The notes beneath the pieces were generated by a model that worked only from the letters and a program-made list of their open reading frames with translations, made no database searches and was not told the DNA's origin. Both the position numbers and the translations under genes were made by a program. 33,781 nt of DNA from a virus. Positions 1-8,434 of this stretch are shown here, piece after piece. The stretch is taken from IMG/VR virus record IMGVR_UViG_3300013122_000362, positions 1 to 33,781 of that record. The stretch is one strand, 5' to 3'. How positions within the stretch are numbered: position 1 is the stretch's first letter; each line of letters begins with the position of its first letter.

Positions 1-121
1 CGGCACGCCGCGCGACGACGCGCACCAGAACGGGCGCGCCGCCATCGGCTATGTAGACCGCGTCCCGCCCCATGTTTGGATCGGCGAAGAGCGCGCCCAC
101 GGCGGCGGCGAAGGCGCTCAT
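1..121 (-). CDS. Phage head-tail joining protein (N-terminal part, cut by window edge)
   Basis: Forty residues are visible, beginning MSAFAAAVGALFADPNMGRD and continuing VYIADGGAPVLVRVVARRA before the window ends. Its ATG overlaps the stop of the DUF2190 gene as TGATG, so the two are translationally coupled. A small protein with this opening, placed directly after the decoration-type gene, is typical of the head-tail connector slot in alphaproteobacterial prophages. The function is inferred from position and general resemblance only. Confidence 0.6.
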   Translation of the reverse strand, partial: MSAFAAAVGALFADPNMGRDAVYIADGGAPVLVRVVARRA

Positions 122-456
122 CAGAACGCCCCGTTCAGCCGCACCCGGCCGATCAGGTCGGTCGCGCCACCCGCCACCGCCTCGGTCGCCACGCCGATCA
201 GCGTGTTTGCGGTCAGGGTCTTGGTCGTCTGCTTTGCGGTGTTGTCCCAGTAGATCCTGTCGCCTGCGGCCCATGCCTGCGACGCGACCTTCTTCAGATC
301 GTAGACGCCCTCGACAGCGGTTTCGACCGCTTCGCCAAGGGCGGCGGTGCCTGCGGCGATGCCGAAGATGGAGCCGACGAGCAGGCCGTCGCCGGAGGTG
401 ACGGCATAGGGTGCCGTCAGGGTGATGGTGTTGCCGGGCTGGACGAAGTTTTTCAT
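121..456 (-). CDS. DUF2190 family phage protein (capsid decoration-like)
   Basis: This is a 111-residue protein beginning MKNFVQPGNTITLTAPYAVT, rich in Gly, Ala, Thr and Val with alternating short beta segments and no membrane segment. The opening and the stretch GDGLLVGSIFGIAAGTAALG are characteristic of DUF2190, a family found next to the major capsid gene in many tailed phages and presumed to be a capsid-associated or decoration protein. It would normally follow the capsid gene directly; here an HNH endonuclease gene sits between them. Its stop overlaps the start of the next head-tail gene. Confidence 0.85.
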   Translation of the reverse strand: MKNFVQPGNTITLTAPYAVTSGDGLLVGSIFGIAAGTAALGEAVETAVEGVYDLKKVASQAWAAGDRIYWDNTAKQTTKTLTANTLIGVATEAVAGGATDLIGRVRLNGAF

Positions 457-471
457 GACGGGGATCCTTTC

Positions 472-1044
472 TCAGACGCGCTGATTGGTCAGGTGTTTCC
501 GGATGCGACCGGTCTTCAGGGCGGCGACGTGGCTGACGGTGACGCCGAACGCCCCGGCGACCTCGCGGCGGGAGAACCCGGCGCGGAGGCAGTCGAGCAT
601 CCGGCTGCACTGGTGATCGGTGAGACGCGAGAGATGCGAGCGGTCGCCGCAGTGCATCGTGCCGTGATCGCGCTTGTGCTCTATGTTCTCGCGTTGCGTG
701 ACATAGGCGAGGTTCTCGACCCGGTTGTTGGACTTGTCTCCATCGAGATGGGCGACGACCAGTCCCTCCGGTCGCGACCCCAGGAACGTGGTCGCGACCA
801 GAATGTGCAGGGCGATCCGCTGGCGGTTGCCTTCGCCGTCGCGGACCAGCGTGTGGTGCAGATACCCCTCCGGGTCACGCCACGGCTGCCTCAGCGTCCA
901 GTCGCGGCAATCCAGCCAGCGAGACCACGCACCGCGAGGGATCCTGCCCTTGCGATGCGCGCTCCAGACCCGACCGGTCCGGTCGATGTGGTATCCGGGG
1001 AAGCCGGGGATCGGCACCGCGCCCTGTCGATCATCGATCGTCAT
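472..1044 (-). CDS. HNH homing-type endonuclease (NUMOD4 + HNH)
   Basis: This 190-residue protein has an N-terminal NUMOD4-like segment (PIPGFPGYHIDRTGRVWSAH, about residues 11-30), then an HNH core in which ALHILVATTFLG is followed by VVAHLDGDKSNNRVENLAYV (about residues 78-120). A C-terminal helix-turn-helix-like part (SRREVAGAFGVTVSHVAALK) probably binds DNA. This is the composition of free-standing phage homing endonucleases. It lies 15 bp after the capsid gene and 15 bp before DUF2190, interrupting an otherwise tight head operon, as expected of a selfish insertion. No intron is visible because both neighbours are intact. The cleavage target is unknown. Confidence 0.85.
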   Translation of the reverse strand: MTIDDRQGAVPIPGFPGYHIDRTGRVWSAHRKGRIPRGAWSRWLDCRDWTLRQPWRDPEGYLHHTLVRDGEGNRQRIALHILVATTFLGSRPEGLVVAHLDGDKSNNRVENLAYVTQRENIEHKRDHGTMHCGDRSHLSRLTDHQCSRMLDCLRAGFSRREVAGAFGVTVSHVAALKTGRIRKHLTNQRV

Positions 1045-1059
1045 GGGAGCCAGCCGGAC

Positions 1060-3093
1060 CTACGCCCCAGGATTTTTGTAAAGGCCGCGCCAGTCGATGG
1101 CCTTGGCCCCGAAGTCGAGGCGGCACTTGATCTCGACCCCGTCGACGTCAAAGCCGTTGCGGGTTTCGATGTAGGCGCCCTGCTGGCCCTCGAGATAGGC
1201 GTACTCGATGGTGTCGATCTGGTTCGGGCTCGCGGCCAGATACCAGGCGGTGGCGCTGGCCGCATCGAGCCGGGGCTCGCTGATGGGCGAGAGCGTCCGG
1301 ATCGACTGCGGCACCACCTTGGCGCTGTCGGCGGGGACGAGGTTCTGGGCCACCAGCTGCTCGGCCTTCAGTTCGAGCGCCGCGGGGACGATCAGGAAGG
1401 CGGGCCGGATGTTCAGCACCGTCTTCTTGTCGAGGCCGGTCTGCAGCGCCATCGCCGCCCGCGCCGCGCCGACACTCGCCACATCCAGCGCAGCGCCAGT
1501 AGCGGCGAGGTTCTTGTGCGTCGTGTGGAACAGCGCGTTGCCGTCCGCCATCGCCGGGTTGGCGGTGATGATGCCCCAGACCACGTCCGACTCCAGCTGG
1601 GCGATGGAGTTGCCGTACATCGCCGGGATCCGGGTGAACGCGTCGAGATCGTCGTTGATCAGCACCTGCCGGGTGATGGCGACGACCCGGCCATAGGTCT
1701 TGACCTTGTAGCTCTCCTTGCTCTCGCCGAGCGTCCCGCGCTTGAACTCGCCGCTTTCGCCCACTTCCAGCAGTTGCGGGGCCTCGCCGAGTTGCACCCG
1801 GTTCATCGCCTTGAAGTCGGTGGCCAGCACCTGGCGGCAGAACAGCATGAAGGTGCGGGGATAGGCGTCGTAGGCCTGCCGCAGCGTCTTGTTGGTGACG
1901 GCGGAGAGGATTTCGGGGAAGTCTGAGGTGGAATGCAGCGAGCGCGTCGCCACCTCGTCGCGCGACAGACCGCGCGTGTTGACCCCGGCATTGCCGAGGC
2001 TTTCGCGGGCCAACTCCAAGAGTGTCATGCCCCGGTACTGGCGCGCGGCGTCCTCGAGCGGGAAGAGCGTCGGGCTGTAGCGGTGCAGCAGCGCATTGGC
2101 CACGGCGTCGCGGCGGGTCACGCGTTCGTCGCGGCCGCCAAGCGGGATCGAGACATGCGGGAAGGTGCGGGTCTCATCCGACCTGGCGGCAACCTGGTTG
2201 AGGATCAGGCGGCGGGATTCATCGACAGTGACACCGCGCCTGACCAGATCCTCGGCAAAGCCGCGCTCGAGGTTCAGGCGACCCGCCAGATCGTAGATGG
2301 TGGAGACGCGGTCGCGTTCACCCTCGCGCGCCCGGGTGGCGATGGCTTCGGTGTCGGGCGGGGTCGCCGGGGCGGCCTGCGGCAGCGCGCGCGTCTCGCC
2401 GGTGCGGGCCTGCGGTTCGGCCGCGGGATTGGTGAGGGTGGTCATCTGGGTCTCCTCGGTCGCATGGGGTTCGGCGGCCACTGCGGCCGGGGTCTGGGTC
2501 GGGTCGGTCATCGGGGATGCTCCTTGTCGTGGGGTGGAAGCGTCCCGGCGATGAAGGACGCAGTCGTGAAGGGATTGCTGGGCGCGGAAACCGGCGGCGG
2601 GGTCGGCCCCGACCGGCACGGCGGAGACCTCGAAGGGCGTCCAGTCGACCGCGCGCCAAAGCTCGCGGCCGCCATCGGGTTTGGAGACCTCGAAGCGGTG
2701 CACCTGGTAGCCGATGGACACCGCCCGGATGTGCCCGGCCTGAATGTCGCGCCAGATCGGCTCGACATCGTCGCGTTCGCTGATCCGGACCAGTGCGATG
2801 CCCCGGCCGTTTTCAAGGCGGGCAGAGCCGGGGACCACAGAGCCGATGACGGCGTCCAGCGCCCCCAACTCATGCACTTTCAGGAAGGGCGCGCCCGCGT
2901 TCAGCCGTTCCAGCCGCACATGGGCGGGATCGAGGCTGAGTTCCTCGTCATAAGGTTCGCCGAAGAAGGTGGCGCGGCGGACGCGGGCCCCGGCCGACCA
3001 GACCACCTCGACGGTGCGGCTGTCGGCATCGGCCGTGTTCGGCGCAAGCTCCGCCGACCGGCGCATGGCCGGCAGTTCGATCATCGTATCCAT
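1060..3093 (-). CDS. Prohead protease / major capsid protein fusion
   Basis: The start chosen is the ATG at 3093 (MDTMIELPAMRRSAELAPN), 4 bp after the portal stop; the frame stays open upstream but only across portal coding sequence. The product is 677 residues. The first ~180 residues form an HK97-type prohead protease domain with a candidate catalytic His in FLKVHELGALDAVIGSV and a candidate Ser in HIRAVSIGYQVHRFE, closed by the usual WTPFEVSAVPVGADP segment. A low-complexity Ala/Pro/Thr linker follows (about 180-290). The C-terminal ~380 residues are a capsid subunit with TYGRVVAITRQVLINDDLDA and a C-terminal LDFGAKAIDWRGLYKNPGA. Fused protease-capsid proteins are known in alphaproteobacterial prophages. 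The protease would process the scaffold/delta region after shell assembly. Confidence 0.93.
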   Translation of the reverse strand: MDTMIELPAMRRSAELAPNTADADSRTVEVVWSAGARVRRATFFGEPYDEELSLDPAHVRLERLNAGAPFLKVHELGALDAVIGSVVPGSARLENGRGIALVRISERDDVEPIWRDIQAGHIRAVSIGYQVHRFEVSKPDGGRELWRAVDWTPFEVSAVPVGADPAAGFRAQQSLHDCVLHRRDASTPRQGASPMTDPTQTPAAVAAEPHATEETQMTTLTNPAAEPQARTGETRALPQAAPATPPDTEAIATRAREGERDRVSTIYDLAGRLNLERGFAEDLVRRGVTVDESRRLILNQVAARSDETRTFPHVSIPLGGRDERVTRRDAVANALLHRYSPTLFPLEDAARQYRGMTLLELARESLGNAGVNTRGLSRDEVATRSLHSTSDFPEILSAVTNKTLRQAYDAYPRTFMLFCRQVLATDFKAMNRVQLGEAPQLLEVGESGEFKRGTLGESKESYKVKTYGRVVAITRQVLINDDLDAFTRIPAMYGNSIAQLESDVVWGIITANPAMADGNALFHTTHKNLAATGAALDVASVGAARAAMALQTGLDKKTVLNIRPAFLIVPAALELKAEQLVAQNLVPADSAKVVPQSIRTLSPISEPRLDAASATAWYLAASPNQIDTIEYAYLEGQQGAYIETRNGFDVDGVEIKCRLDFGAKAIDWRGLYKNPGA

Positions 3094-3097
3094 GGGG

Positions 3098-4639
3098 TCA
3101 GTCCTGTTGGTCGGCCTGCGCCGGGTCGGTTTCCGCTTCGGCGGAGGGGTCGTCAGCGGCGGTATCGGTCGCCGGATCGCCGATCTGCGCGCTGCCGGTT
3201 TTCGTGACCCGTCGCGGATCGCTGTCGAGCACCAGCCCCAGCGCGTCGAGCTTTGCATTGGTCGCGGCGATCTCGGCCAGCACGGCGTCGGGGTTCCGGC
3301 CTTGCCGCGCGATCACTTCGGCCAGCGTCATGGTGCCGGAGCGGATCGACAGCAGGTTCGCCATCGCGTCCTTCTGCGGATCGACCGCCTCGAACTTCGG
3401 CGGCGACCACTCGACCGGCACGGTCGGCGACGGGATCTGCCCCGCCGCCCATGCAGCCTCGGTGAACCAGCGCCAGACCTGGGCGCAGAGCATCGGAATG
3501 AAGAGCTGCCACTGCACCGCGTCGATCATGCGGCGGAACTCGACGAGCCCCGCCCGGATCGAGGAATAGTTGACCTGGCTGAGATCGCCGGTCAGCAATT
3601 CGTAAGGCACCCGGAACCCGGCCGAGATCGTGTGCAGGCTGGCGCGCTTGTATTCGCCATAGCCGCCCGTGGCTGCGGGCTGGTTGAAGCGGATGTCCTT
3701 GCCGCCGCGCGCATAGGCGATCAGTCCCGGCTCGAACTGCTCGACCCGGTTGCCGTCGGCATCGACCACAGTGGGTGCGATGCCCTGTTGGGATTCATCG
3801 TCGCCGAAAACGATGGCGGTGACGCAGGCCTCGGTTTTCTTGCGGACCAGTTCGGCGACCTCGTAGTCGTCGAGATCGCGCAAGCTGCGGATCACCGGCG
3901 CGCCCCAGGGAACGCCCCGGACTTGCGTGCGCTGTTTTTCGTAGACATGAGCGATCTCAGTCGCTGGGACCGGACGGCTGGCCGCCCCACCCCGCAGGCT
4001 GGCTTGGGCATCGCCGGGATGATCGGTGTAAAGCCAGTAGGCGCGACGCTTGCCGACCGGGTCGAACTCGATGCCCTGCACGATGCGGGCAGAACTGGCA
4101 TCGCCGCGCTTGCTGGCATCAAGGAAGTCAGCCTCAAGCACCTGCAATTGCAGCGGCACGGCCAAGCCATCGCTGGCCCGCCGCAGCCTGCGGCGCACCA
4201 GCACCTCGCCCGCCTCGACCATTTCGCGGCAGATCAGCGTCTGCAGGCCGTAGAAGTCGAGTTGGCCAACAGCATCGCAATCCTCCGTCCAGCGTTCGAA
4301 GAGCGCGTCGACCTTCCGGTCGAGCGTGTCGTCGCCGCTGGCGGCGCGGGGCATGATGCCAGCGCCGATGATGTTGTTGACCAGCACCGCCACGGCCTTG
4401 GCCGCATGCGGGTTGTTGCGCACGAGATCGCGCATCCGGTCGCGCAAGAGCGCCCCGGCCACGCCGATCTCGGTGTCGGCCGAGGATCCCGGTGCGCGCC
4501 AGCCCTCGGTCCGCCGCCCGCGTGCAGCGCCGTCATAGCCTCGCGCCAGCGTCTCGAAGGCCTGACGCGCCATGACTCGGCGCGCGGCCATGCGGGGCGC
4601 CACCGTGGCGATAGCGTGATCGAACCAGGTCGCGGACAT
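3098..4639 (-). CDS. Phage portal protein, lambda GpB-like family
   Basis: This is a 513-residue protein of usual portal length. Near the N-terminus it has RDLVRNNPHAAKAVAVLVNN followed by IIGAGIMPRA, the signature opening of lambda-type portals. The central part holds MVEAGEVLVRRRL and LQLQVLEADFLD, and later there is LLTGDLSQVNYSSIRAGLVE. The portal forms the dodecameric DNA entry ring at one vertex and docks the terminase. Its ATG overlaps the stop of the gpW-like gene (TGATG), and the protease-capsid gene starts 4 bp after its stop, so it sits inside one packaging/head operon. Confidence 0.94.
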   Translation of the reverse strand: MSATWFDHAIATVAPRMAARRVMARQAFETLARGYDGAARGRRTEGWRAPGSSADTEIGVAGALLRDRMRDLVRNNPHAAKAVAVLVNNIIGAGIMPRAASGDDTLDRKVDALFERWTEDCDAVGQLDFYGLQTLICREMVEAGEVLVRRRLRRASDGLAVPLQLQVLEADFLDASKRGDASSARIVQGIEFDPVGKRRAYWLYTDHPGDAQASLRGGAASRPVPATEIAHVYEKQRTQVRGVPWGAPVIRSLRDLDDYEVAELVRKKTEACVTAIVFGDDESQQGIAPTVVDADGNRVEQFEPGLIAYARGGKDIRFNQPAATGGYGEYKRASLHTISAGFRVPYELLTGDLSQVNYSSIRAGLVEFRRMIDAVQWQLFIPMLCAQVWRWFTEAAWAAGQIPSPTVPVEWSPPKFEAVDPQKDAMANLLSIRSGTMTLAEVIARQGRNPDAVLAEIAATNAKLDALGLVLDSDPRRVTKTGSAQIGDPATDTAADDPSAEAETDPAQADQQD

Positions 4640-4848
4640 CAGCGATCCCCGCGCGAGAAGCCCGCGAGCCCGGCCACCGGCAGCGGCCGCGCCGTACCGG
4701 CGATGGCGCGTTCGATGGTCCGGATGCGGCCCAGCAGATCCTCGGCCGAGCCATAGTCCACCGACTTGCCGTCATAGCTGACCCGGGTCGTGCCGCTGGC
4801 ATAAGCCCGGCGGAGGGCCGCAAGTTCGGTTTCCGTCCAATCTGCCAT
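4639..4848 (-). CDS. gpW-like head-tail joining protein
   Basis: This 69-residue protein begins MADWTETELAALRRAYASGT and contains SAEDLLGRIRTIERAIAG. It has the size and the two-helix-plus-hairpin pattern of the lambda gpW family. The ATG at 4848 was chosen because it lies one base past the terminase stop; the longer open frame upstream only reads through terminase sequence. gpW-type proteins join the head to the tail or plug the portal after packaging. The place between GpA-type terminase and GpB-type portal matches lambda gene order. Confidence 0.88.
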   Translation of the reverse strand: MADWTETELAALRRAYASGTTRVSYDGKSVDYGSAEDLLGRIRTIERAIAGTARPLPVAGLAGFSRGDR

Positions 4849-4849
4849 G

Positions 4850-6853
4850 TCAGAACCATCCTCCGCGTCGGCCAAGCCAATCCGACTGCCGTTTTCCCTG
4901 GGGTGCGGCTTGCGGCCGGTTGACCCGCCCCGCCGCATCCACAGTCGTTGGTGCGGCCCCGAGTTGATCCTCGAGATCGCGCCATTTCTCGTCGGTCCAG
5001 CGATCCGCACCCGCGATCCAGGCAGCAGCGCGGGCATAGACCCGGCAATCCAACGCCTCGTTACGCTCGCGCAGCTTCTGCCATTCCAGCCGGGCAAAGC
5101 CGCGCTTGGTGCGCACCGTCACCAGCTGTTCGGCTACGAACTGCTTCAGCCATTCGTTCTCGACCCAATGCGGCAGGTGCACCGAGCCGGGCGGGAACGC
5201 GGCCCCATCGGCCATGTCTTCCTCGGTCGGACGTTCCAGCCGCAGGAAGCGGTAGGTTTCGGCCTTGAAGGTCGAGACCGCCACGGTCCAGAGCCGAGCC
5301 CCGCGCCGCAACCGCTTGCCGCCCTCGGTCGCATCGACGAATGTCGGCCCCGAAACGGGGCTCGAACGGTTGAAACCCTCGACGCCTTTGACCGGCGACA
5401 CCTGCGCGAAGCCTTGCGCCCGCGACCAGGAATAGACCGCCGGGGCCTCGTAGCCGGTGTCGATGGCCAGCCGCGCGATCCTGAGATGCGCCCCGCGTTC
5501 GTGTGGCCATGACCGGTCGAGTAGCGCGGTCAGTTCAGACCAAGCATCATGCCGGTCCGGCCCGCCCTCGATCACCACGTGTTCGACCAGCCAGCTTTCC
5601 AGACCCCGACCCCAAGCCCAGACGTCGACCTCAATCCGGTCCTTCTGCACGTCGGCACCGGCGGTCAGGAACAACCCGCCCGCTGGCACGGTGCCGGATG
5701 TCCAGCGCTCGCGCCGGTCGTAGAGCCTTTGCCAATCCGGGGCTTCGCCGGTCTCGACCCAGGTTTCGCCAAGGATTGTGTTGCGAAACGCCTTGATCGC
5801 CTCGTCCGACCCTTGGGCCGATTCCCATGACCGCACGATCCGCTCCCAACTCAGCCAGCCGATCGGTGAATAAAGCGCCGAGAGATGGTACCCGACCGTG
5901 GTCGGATCGGCGGCAACAGCCGTCGCCCGCCATTCGCCGCCCTCCAGCATTGCCGTTTTGTGGTGTTCCGCGATGGGCGTCTCGCAGCCCTCGCAGTGAT
6001 ACTCGGCCGTCTCCGGGCGGCCTTTCTGCCAGCGCAGCCGGTCGAACTTCAGCCATTGCATCGCGCCGCAATGCGGGCACGGCACGAAATACCGGCGCTG
6101 GTCGCTGGCCTCGTACTCGCGCTCGATCCGGCTCAGCCCCCGGATGGTGGGCGTCGAGACCAGCAGCACCTTGCGCCGGTGCGCGAAGGTCAGCGACCGC
6201 GCTTCCGCCAGCGTGACAGGGTCGCCTTCCTCGTCGGCCGAGGCCGGATAGGCGTCGACCTCGTCGAGGAAGATGTACCGCGCCGGGGTGGACCGCAGGC
6301 CGACCGCCGAGTTGGCGCCCGTCATGATCAGGATGCCGCCCGCGAATTCCTTGGACAGCATCGTGTTGCCCGCATCACGGGATCGCGCCGGTTTGACTCG
6401 CTCCCGCAGGTCGGGGCTTTCGTCGATCAGCGGATCGATCCGCTGCCGCGAGTTGCGCTTGGCCAGTTCCACCGTCGGCTGGACCGCAAGCATCGGACCC
6501 GGCGCCTGGTGGATGGCAAAGCCGATCCAGTTGTTGCCTGCCTCGGTCGCGCCGACCTGTGCCGCCTTCATGAACACGATCCGCTGCGTGGGATCGCCCG
6601 GCGACAGCCGGTCCATGATCTCGCGCATGTAAGGCGTACGCGCCGTCCGATAGCGCCCGGGTTCCGCCGAAGCCCGTCCCGACAACATCCGATGCTTGTC
6701 CGCCCATTGCGACACGGTCAGGTCGGGGTCCGGCGTCAGCCCCGCGCCCCAGGTACGCAGGATTTCGGCCGCTCCGTCGAAGTCGGTCAGACCATCATCG
6801 TCACCGGAAATCAGGCCGGACCTCGGCAAGTTCGTCGAGGTGGGAACGGACAT
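4850..6853 (-). CDS. Phage terminase large subunit, GpA family
   Basis: The 667-residue product packages phage DNA by ATP hydrolysis and cuts it. Visible motifs are a Walker A-like KAAQVGATEA (residues 96-105), Walker B RYIFLDEVDAYP (192-203), a zinc-finger pair CPHC (259-262) and CEGC (287-290), and nuclease acidic residues in LTAGADVQKDRIEVDVWAWG (D401). A second acidic motif is LAIDTGYEAPAVYSW. The C-terminus is basic and ends in DWLGRRGGWF. The ATG at 6853 gives a 53-bp overlap with the small-subunit gene, which is long but tolerated; a later start would lose conserved N-terminal sequence. Confidence 0.95.
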   Translation of the reverse strand: MSVPTSTNLPRSGLISGDDDGLTDFDGAAEILRTWGAGLTPDPDLTVSQWADKHRMLSGRASAEPGRYRTARTPYMREIMDRLSPGDPTQRIVFMKAAQVGATEAGNNWIGFAIHQAPGPMLAVQPTVELAKRNSRQRIDPLIDESPDLRERVKPARSRDAGNTMLSKEFAGGILIMTGANSAVGLRSTPARYIFLDEVDAYPASADEEGDPVTLAEARSLTFAHRRKVLLVSTPTIRGLSRIEREYEASDQRRYFVPCPHCGAMQWLKFDRLRWQKGRPETAEYHCEGCETPIAEHHKTAMLEGGEWRATAVAADPTTVGYHLSALYSPIGWLSWERIVRSWESAQGSDEAIKAFRNTILGETWVETGEAPDWQRLYDRRERWTSGTVPAGGLFLTAGADVQKDRIEVDVWAWGRGLESWLVEHVVIEGGPDRHDAWSELTALLDRSWPHERGAHLRIARLAIDTGYEAPAVYSWSRAQGFAQVSPVKGVEGFNRSSPVSGPTFVDATEGGKRLRRGARLWTVAVSTFKAETYRFLRLERPTEEDMADGAAFPPGSVHLPHWVENEWLKQFVAEQLVTVRTKRGFARLEWQKLRERNEALDCRVYARAAAWIAGADRWTDEKWRDLEDQLGAAPTTVDAAGRVNRPQAAPQGKRQSDWLGRRGGWF

Positions 6854-7361
6854 GTTTTTCCAAGGCCTTCTGCATCGCGGCCGGTTCCACGCCCAGTTCC
6901 GCCGCCATCAATGCCGACGACCGCGCGGGCCAGTTCACCCAAGCGTCCCGCGCCTCCCGCGCCAGCCGGAACACCAGCGACAGCGCGCGTGCCCGCTCGA
7001 TCAATTCCCCCTTCAGCTTCTGGAGCCGGATCCGCCGCTCCTGCGCTTTCAGCACCTCGTTGGCTGTCTTCGCCTGCAGGTAGGTCGTGCCCCCGCCAAC
7101 CGCTGGCACCGCCAGCCCCTGTTCGCGCAGGGTCTCGCCCACAGCAGCAACGGCCGCCTCGGGCACCGGCTTCAGCTTGGGCTCGGGCGGCTTTCGGGTC
7201 TTCGACGGGTCGGTCGTTTCCGCCCGACGCACATCGCTGGCCTCGGCATCGATGCTGCCATCGGGGAACAGCACCAGCCGCTCGGCCGTCTTCGCCTTCT
7301 GGATCGCGCCCCGCGACAGGCCGACATGCGCGGCGTACTGGCGCTCGCTCATGCCCTGCAT
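6801..7361 (-). CDS. Phage terminase small subunit (Nu1-like)
   Basis: This is a 186-residue protein. The N-terminus (MSERQYAAHVGLSRGAIQKA) is a winged helix-turn-helix of the Nu1 type for recognising the packaging site. A charged Pro/Lys linker follows, then a long helix (VLKAQERRIRLQKLKGELIE) typical of small-subunit oligomerisation. It is first in the minus-strand packaging operon and overlaps the large subunit. An alternative start is the Met at residue 4 (7352). A GAGGG sequence lies just ahead of the chosen ATG. Confidence 0.85.
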   Translation of the reverse strand: MQGMSERQYAAHVGLSRGAIQKAKTAERLVLFPDGSIDAEASDVRRAETTDPSKTRKPPEPKLKPVPEAAVAAVGETLREQGLAVPAVGGGTTYLQAKTANEVLKAQERRIRLQKLKGELIERARALSLVFRLAREARDAWVNWPARSSALMAAELGVEPAAMQKALEKHVRSHLDELAEVRPDFR

Positions 7362-7391
7362 TGCTACCCTCGATTATCATTCAGAAACATC

Positions 7392-7412
7392 TGCTTATCC
7401 CGTTGATAAGCA
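7392..7412. promoter_or_regulatory. Candidate operator: 8-bp inverted repeat in divergent intergenic region
   Basis: TGCTTATC and GATAAGCA are perfect inverted repeats separated by CCGTT. They sit between the minus-strand packaging operon (start 7361) and the plus-strand gene at 7474, in sequence richer in A and T than the flanks. A repressor operator or divergent promoter control site is the natural reading. The bound protein is unknown. Confidence 0.45.
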
Positions 7413-7473
7413 TCGCGGACAGAGCGAACACGGATGCAGGACAACGATGCAACCCGACCACGGAGCCGCCAGA

Positions 7474-7698
7474 ATGACTCGCCGCGCACAGGACAACACC
7501 AAGGCCCTCGACGCCTTCATTGCTGCCAAGTTCGAGATCGACGCGATGCTGGAACGCCTCGCCGCCCTCAGCGCCGACCATTTCGAGACCAGCCCCGACG
7601 AGATTCATTGGGGACACGTCGGCACCCTGAACCACTACCGCGCCAAGCTGCGCGAGATCACCGACAGCGCCTTTGGCGAGGGCGAACACGCCGAGTGA
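7474..7698 (+). CDS. Conserved hypothetical phage protein (74 aa)
   Basis: The protein begins MTRRAQDNTKALDAFIAAKF and ends ITDSAFGEGEHAE. It is mostly helical and acidic with no catalytic motif visible. Short proteins with this pattern (a KALDAFIAAK-like opening and a late HWGHVGTL segment) accompany DUF3489 genes in related prophages, so I regard it as real. The ATG at 7474 is chosen because CGGAG lies about 8 bases upstream; an in-frame ATG at 7447 has no clear ribosome-binding site. The function is unknown. Confidence 0.7.
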   Translation: MTRRAQDNTKALDAFIAAKFEIDAMLERLAALSADHFETSPDEIHWGHVGTLNHYRAKLREITDSAFGEGEHAE

Positions 7699-7700
7699 TC

Positions 7701-7739
7701 TCCGGCACTGCCGGAACTCCCGCCGCGCCAAGGCGCGGC
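7701..7739 (+). terminator. Two adjacent short hairpins between small genes
   Basis: TCCGGCA-C-TGCCGGA (7701-7715) and GCCGCGCC-AA-GGCGCGGC (7722-7739) are perfect inverted repeats, lying just past the stop at 7698 and before the DUF3489 gene. No T-run follows either, so this may be an RNA-stabilising or weak termination element rather than a classic terminator. Confidence 0.4.
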
Positions 7740-7793
7740 TCGGGGTCGTAGAAGGGTCGCGACGGTCGCGGCCCCGAAGATGGAGACGACCCC

Positions 7794-8381
7794 ATGACCA
7801 AGCTTTCCGACACCCAGCTCGTGATCCTCAGCGCGGCCGCGCAGCGGGATGACCGCAACGTCCTGCCGCTCCCCGGCTCCCTTCGCGGAGGCGCCGCCAC
7901 CAAGGTGGTCGGCGCGCTGCTCTCCCGCGGGCTGATCGCCGTGGCGACGACGGACAGTCAGACGAAGGCCGACGCCGCGCTCAACCGCATCTGGCGCAAC
8001 GACGAGGACGGCCGCGCCATCCTCCTGCACATCACCGACGCCGGTCTCGTCGCCATCGGCATCGAGTCCGAGGACGCGAACACCGCGCCTGCGGGCGCGA
8101 CCGACGCGCCGACCGAGGAGTCCGCGCCGGACACCCCCACCGAAACCGAGGCCGCGCCCAAGGCGCGCACGCCGCGCGAGGGCACCAAGCAGGCCACGCT
8201 GATCACCATGCTGCGCGCGCCGGACGGCGCGACCATCGAGGAGATCATGGCCGCGACGAACTGGCAGTCGCACACGGTTCGCGGGGCGATGGCCGGGGCG
8301 CTGAAGAAGAAGCTCAGGCTCGAGGTCACCTCGGAGAAGGTCGAGGGACGCGGGCGGGTGTACAAGCTCCCTGCCGCCTGA
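7794..8381 (+). CDS. DUF3489 domain-containing protein
   Basis: This is a 195-residue protein. The N-terminal ~85 residues (beginning MTKLSDTQLVILSAAAQRDD) look like a winged helix. A low-complexity Ala/Pro/Glu/Thr linker covers about residues 95-130. The C-terminal part (REGTKQATLITMLRAPDGAT, then IEEIMAATNWQSHTVRGAM) is the DUF3489 domain, a winged-helix fold found in many proteobacterial prophages, presumably DNA binding. A GGAG sequence lies upstream of the ATG. The biological role is not established. Confidence 0.88.
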   Translation: MTKLSDTQLVILSAAAQRDDRNVLPLPGSLRGGAATKVVGALLSRGLIAVATTDSQTKADAALNRIWRNDEDGRAILLHITDAGLVAIGIESEDANTAPAGATDAPTEESAPDTPTETEAAPKARTPREGTKQATLITMLRAPDGATIEEIMAATNWQSHTVRGAMAGALKKKLRLEVTSEKVEGRGRVYKLPAA

Positions 8382-8407
8382 ACCACCCGATCCCGACAAG
8401 CTGATGG

Positions 8408-8430
8408 CCGCCGTCCCTCCGGGGCGGCGG
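8408..8430. terminator. GC-rich hairpin between convergent genes
   Basis: CCGCCGTCCC and GGGCGGCGG can pair (one bulged T) around a TCCG loop. The hairpin lies 26 bp past the DUF3489 stop and just past the stop of the minus-strand gene ending at 8435. It is placed to stop transcription from both sides, though there is no long T-run on either strand. Confidence 0.5.
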
Positions 8431-8434
8431 TTGA

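Noticed and set aside
76-1926. 616-residue plus-strand open frame
   Set aside because: It lies opposite the capsid, HNH and DUF2190 genes, has no recognisable motif, and is the expected antisense shadow in high-GC DNA.
2969-4756. 595-residue plus-strand open frame
   Set aside because: It is antisense to the portal and joining-protein genes, which show clear family motifs.
5885-7477. 530-residue plus-strand open frame
   Set aside because: It is antisense to both terminase subunits; low-complexity Arg/Pro-rich sequence with no motif.
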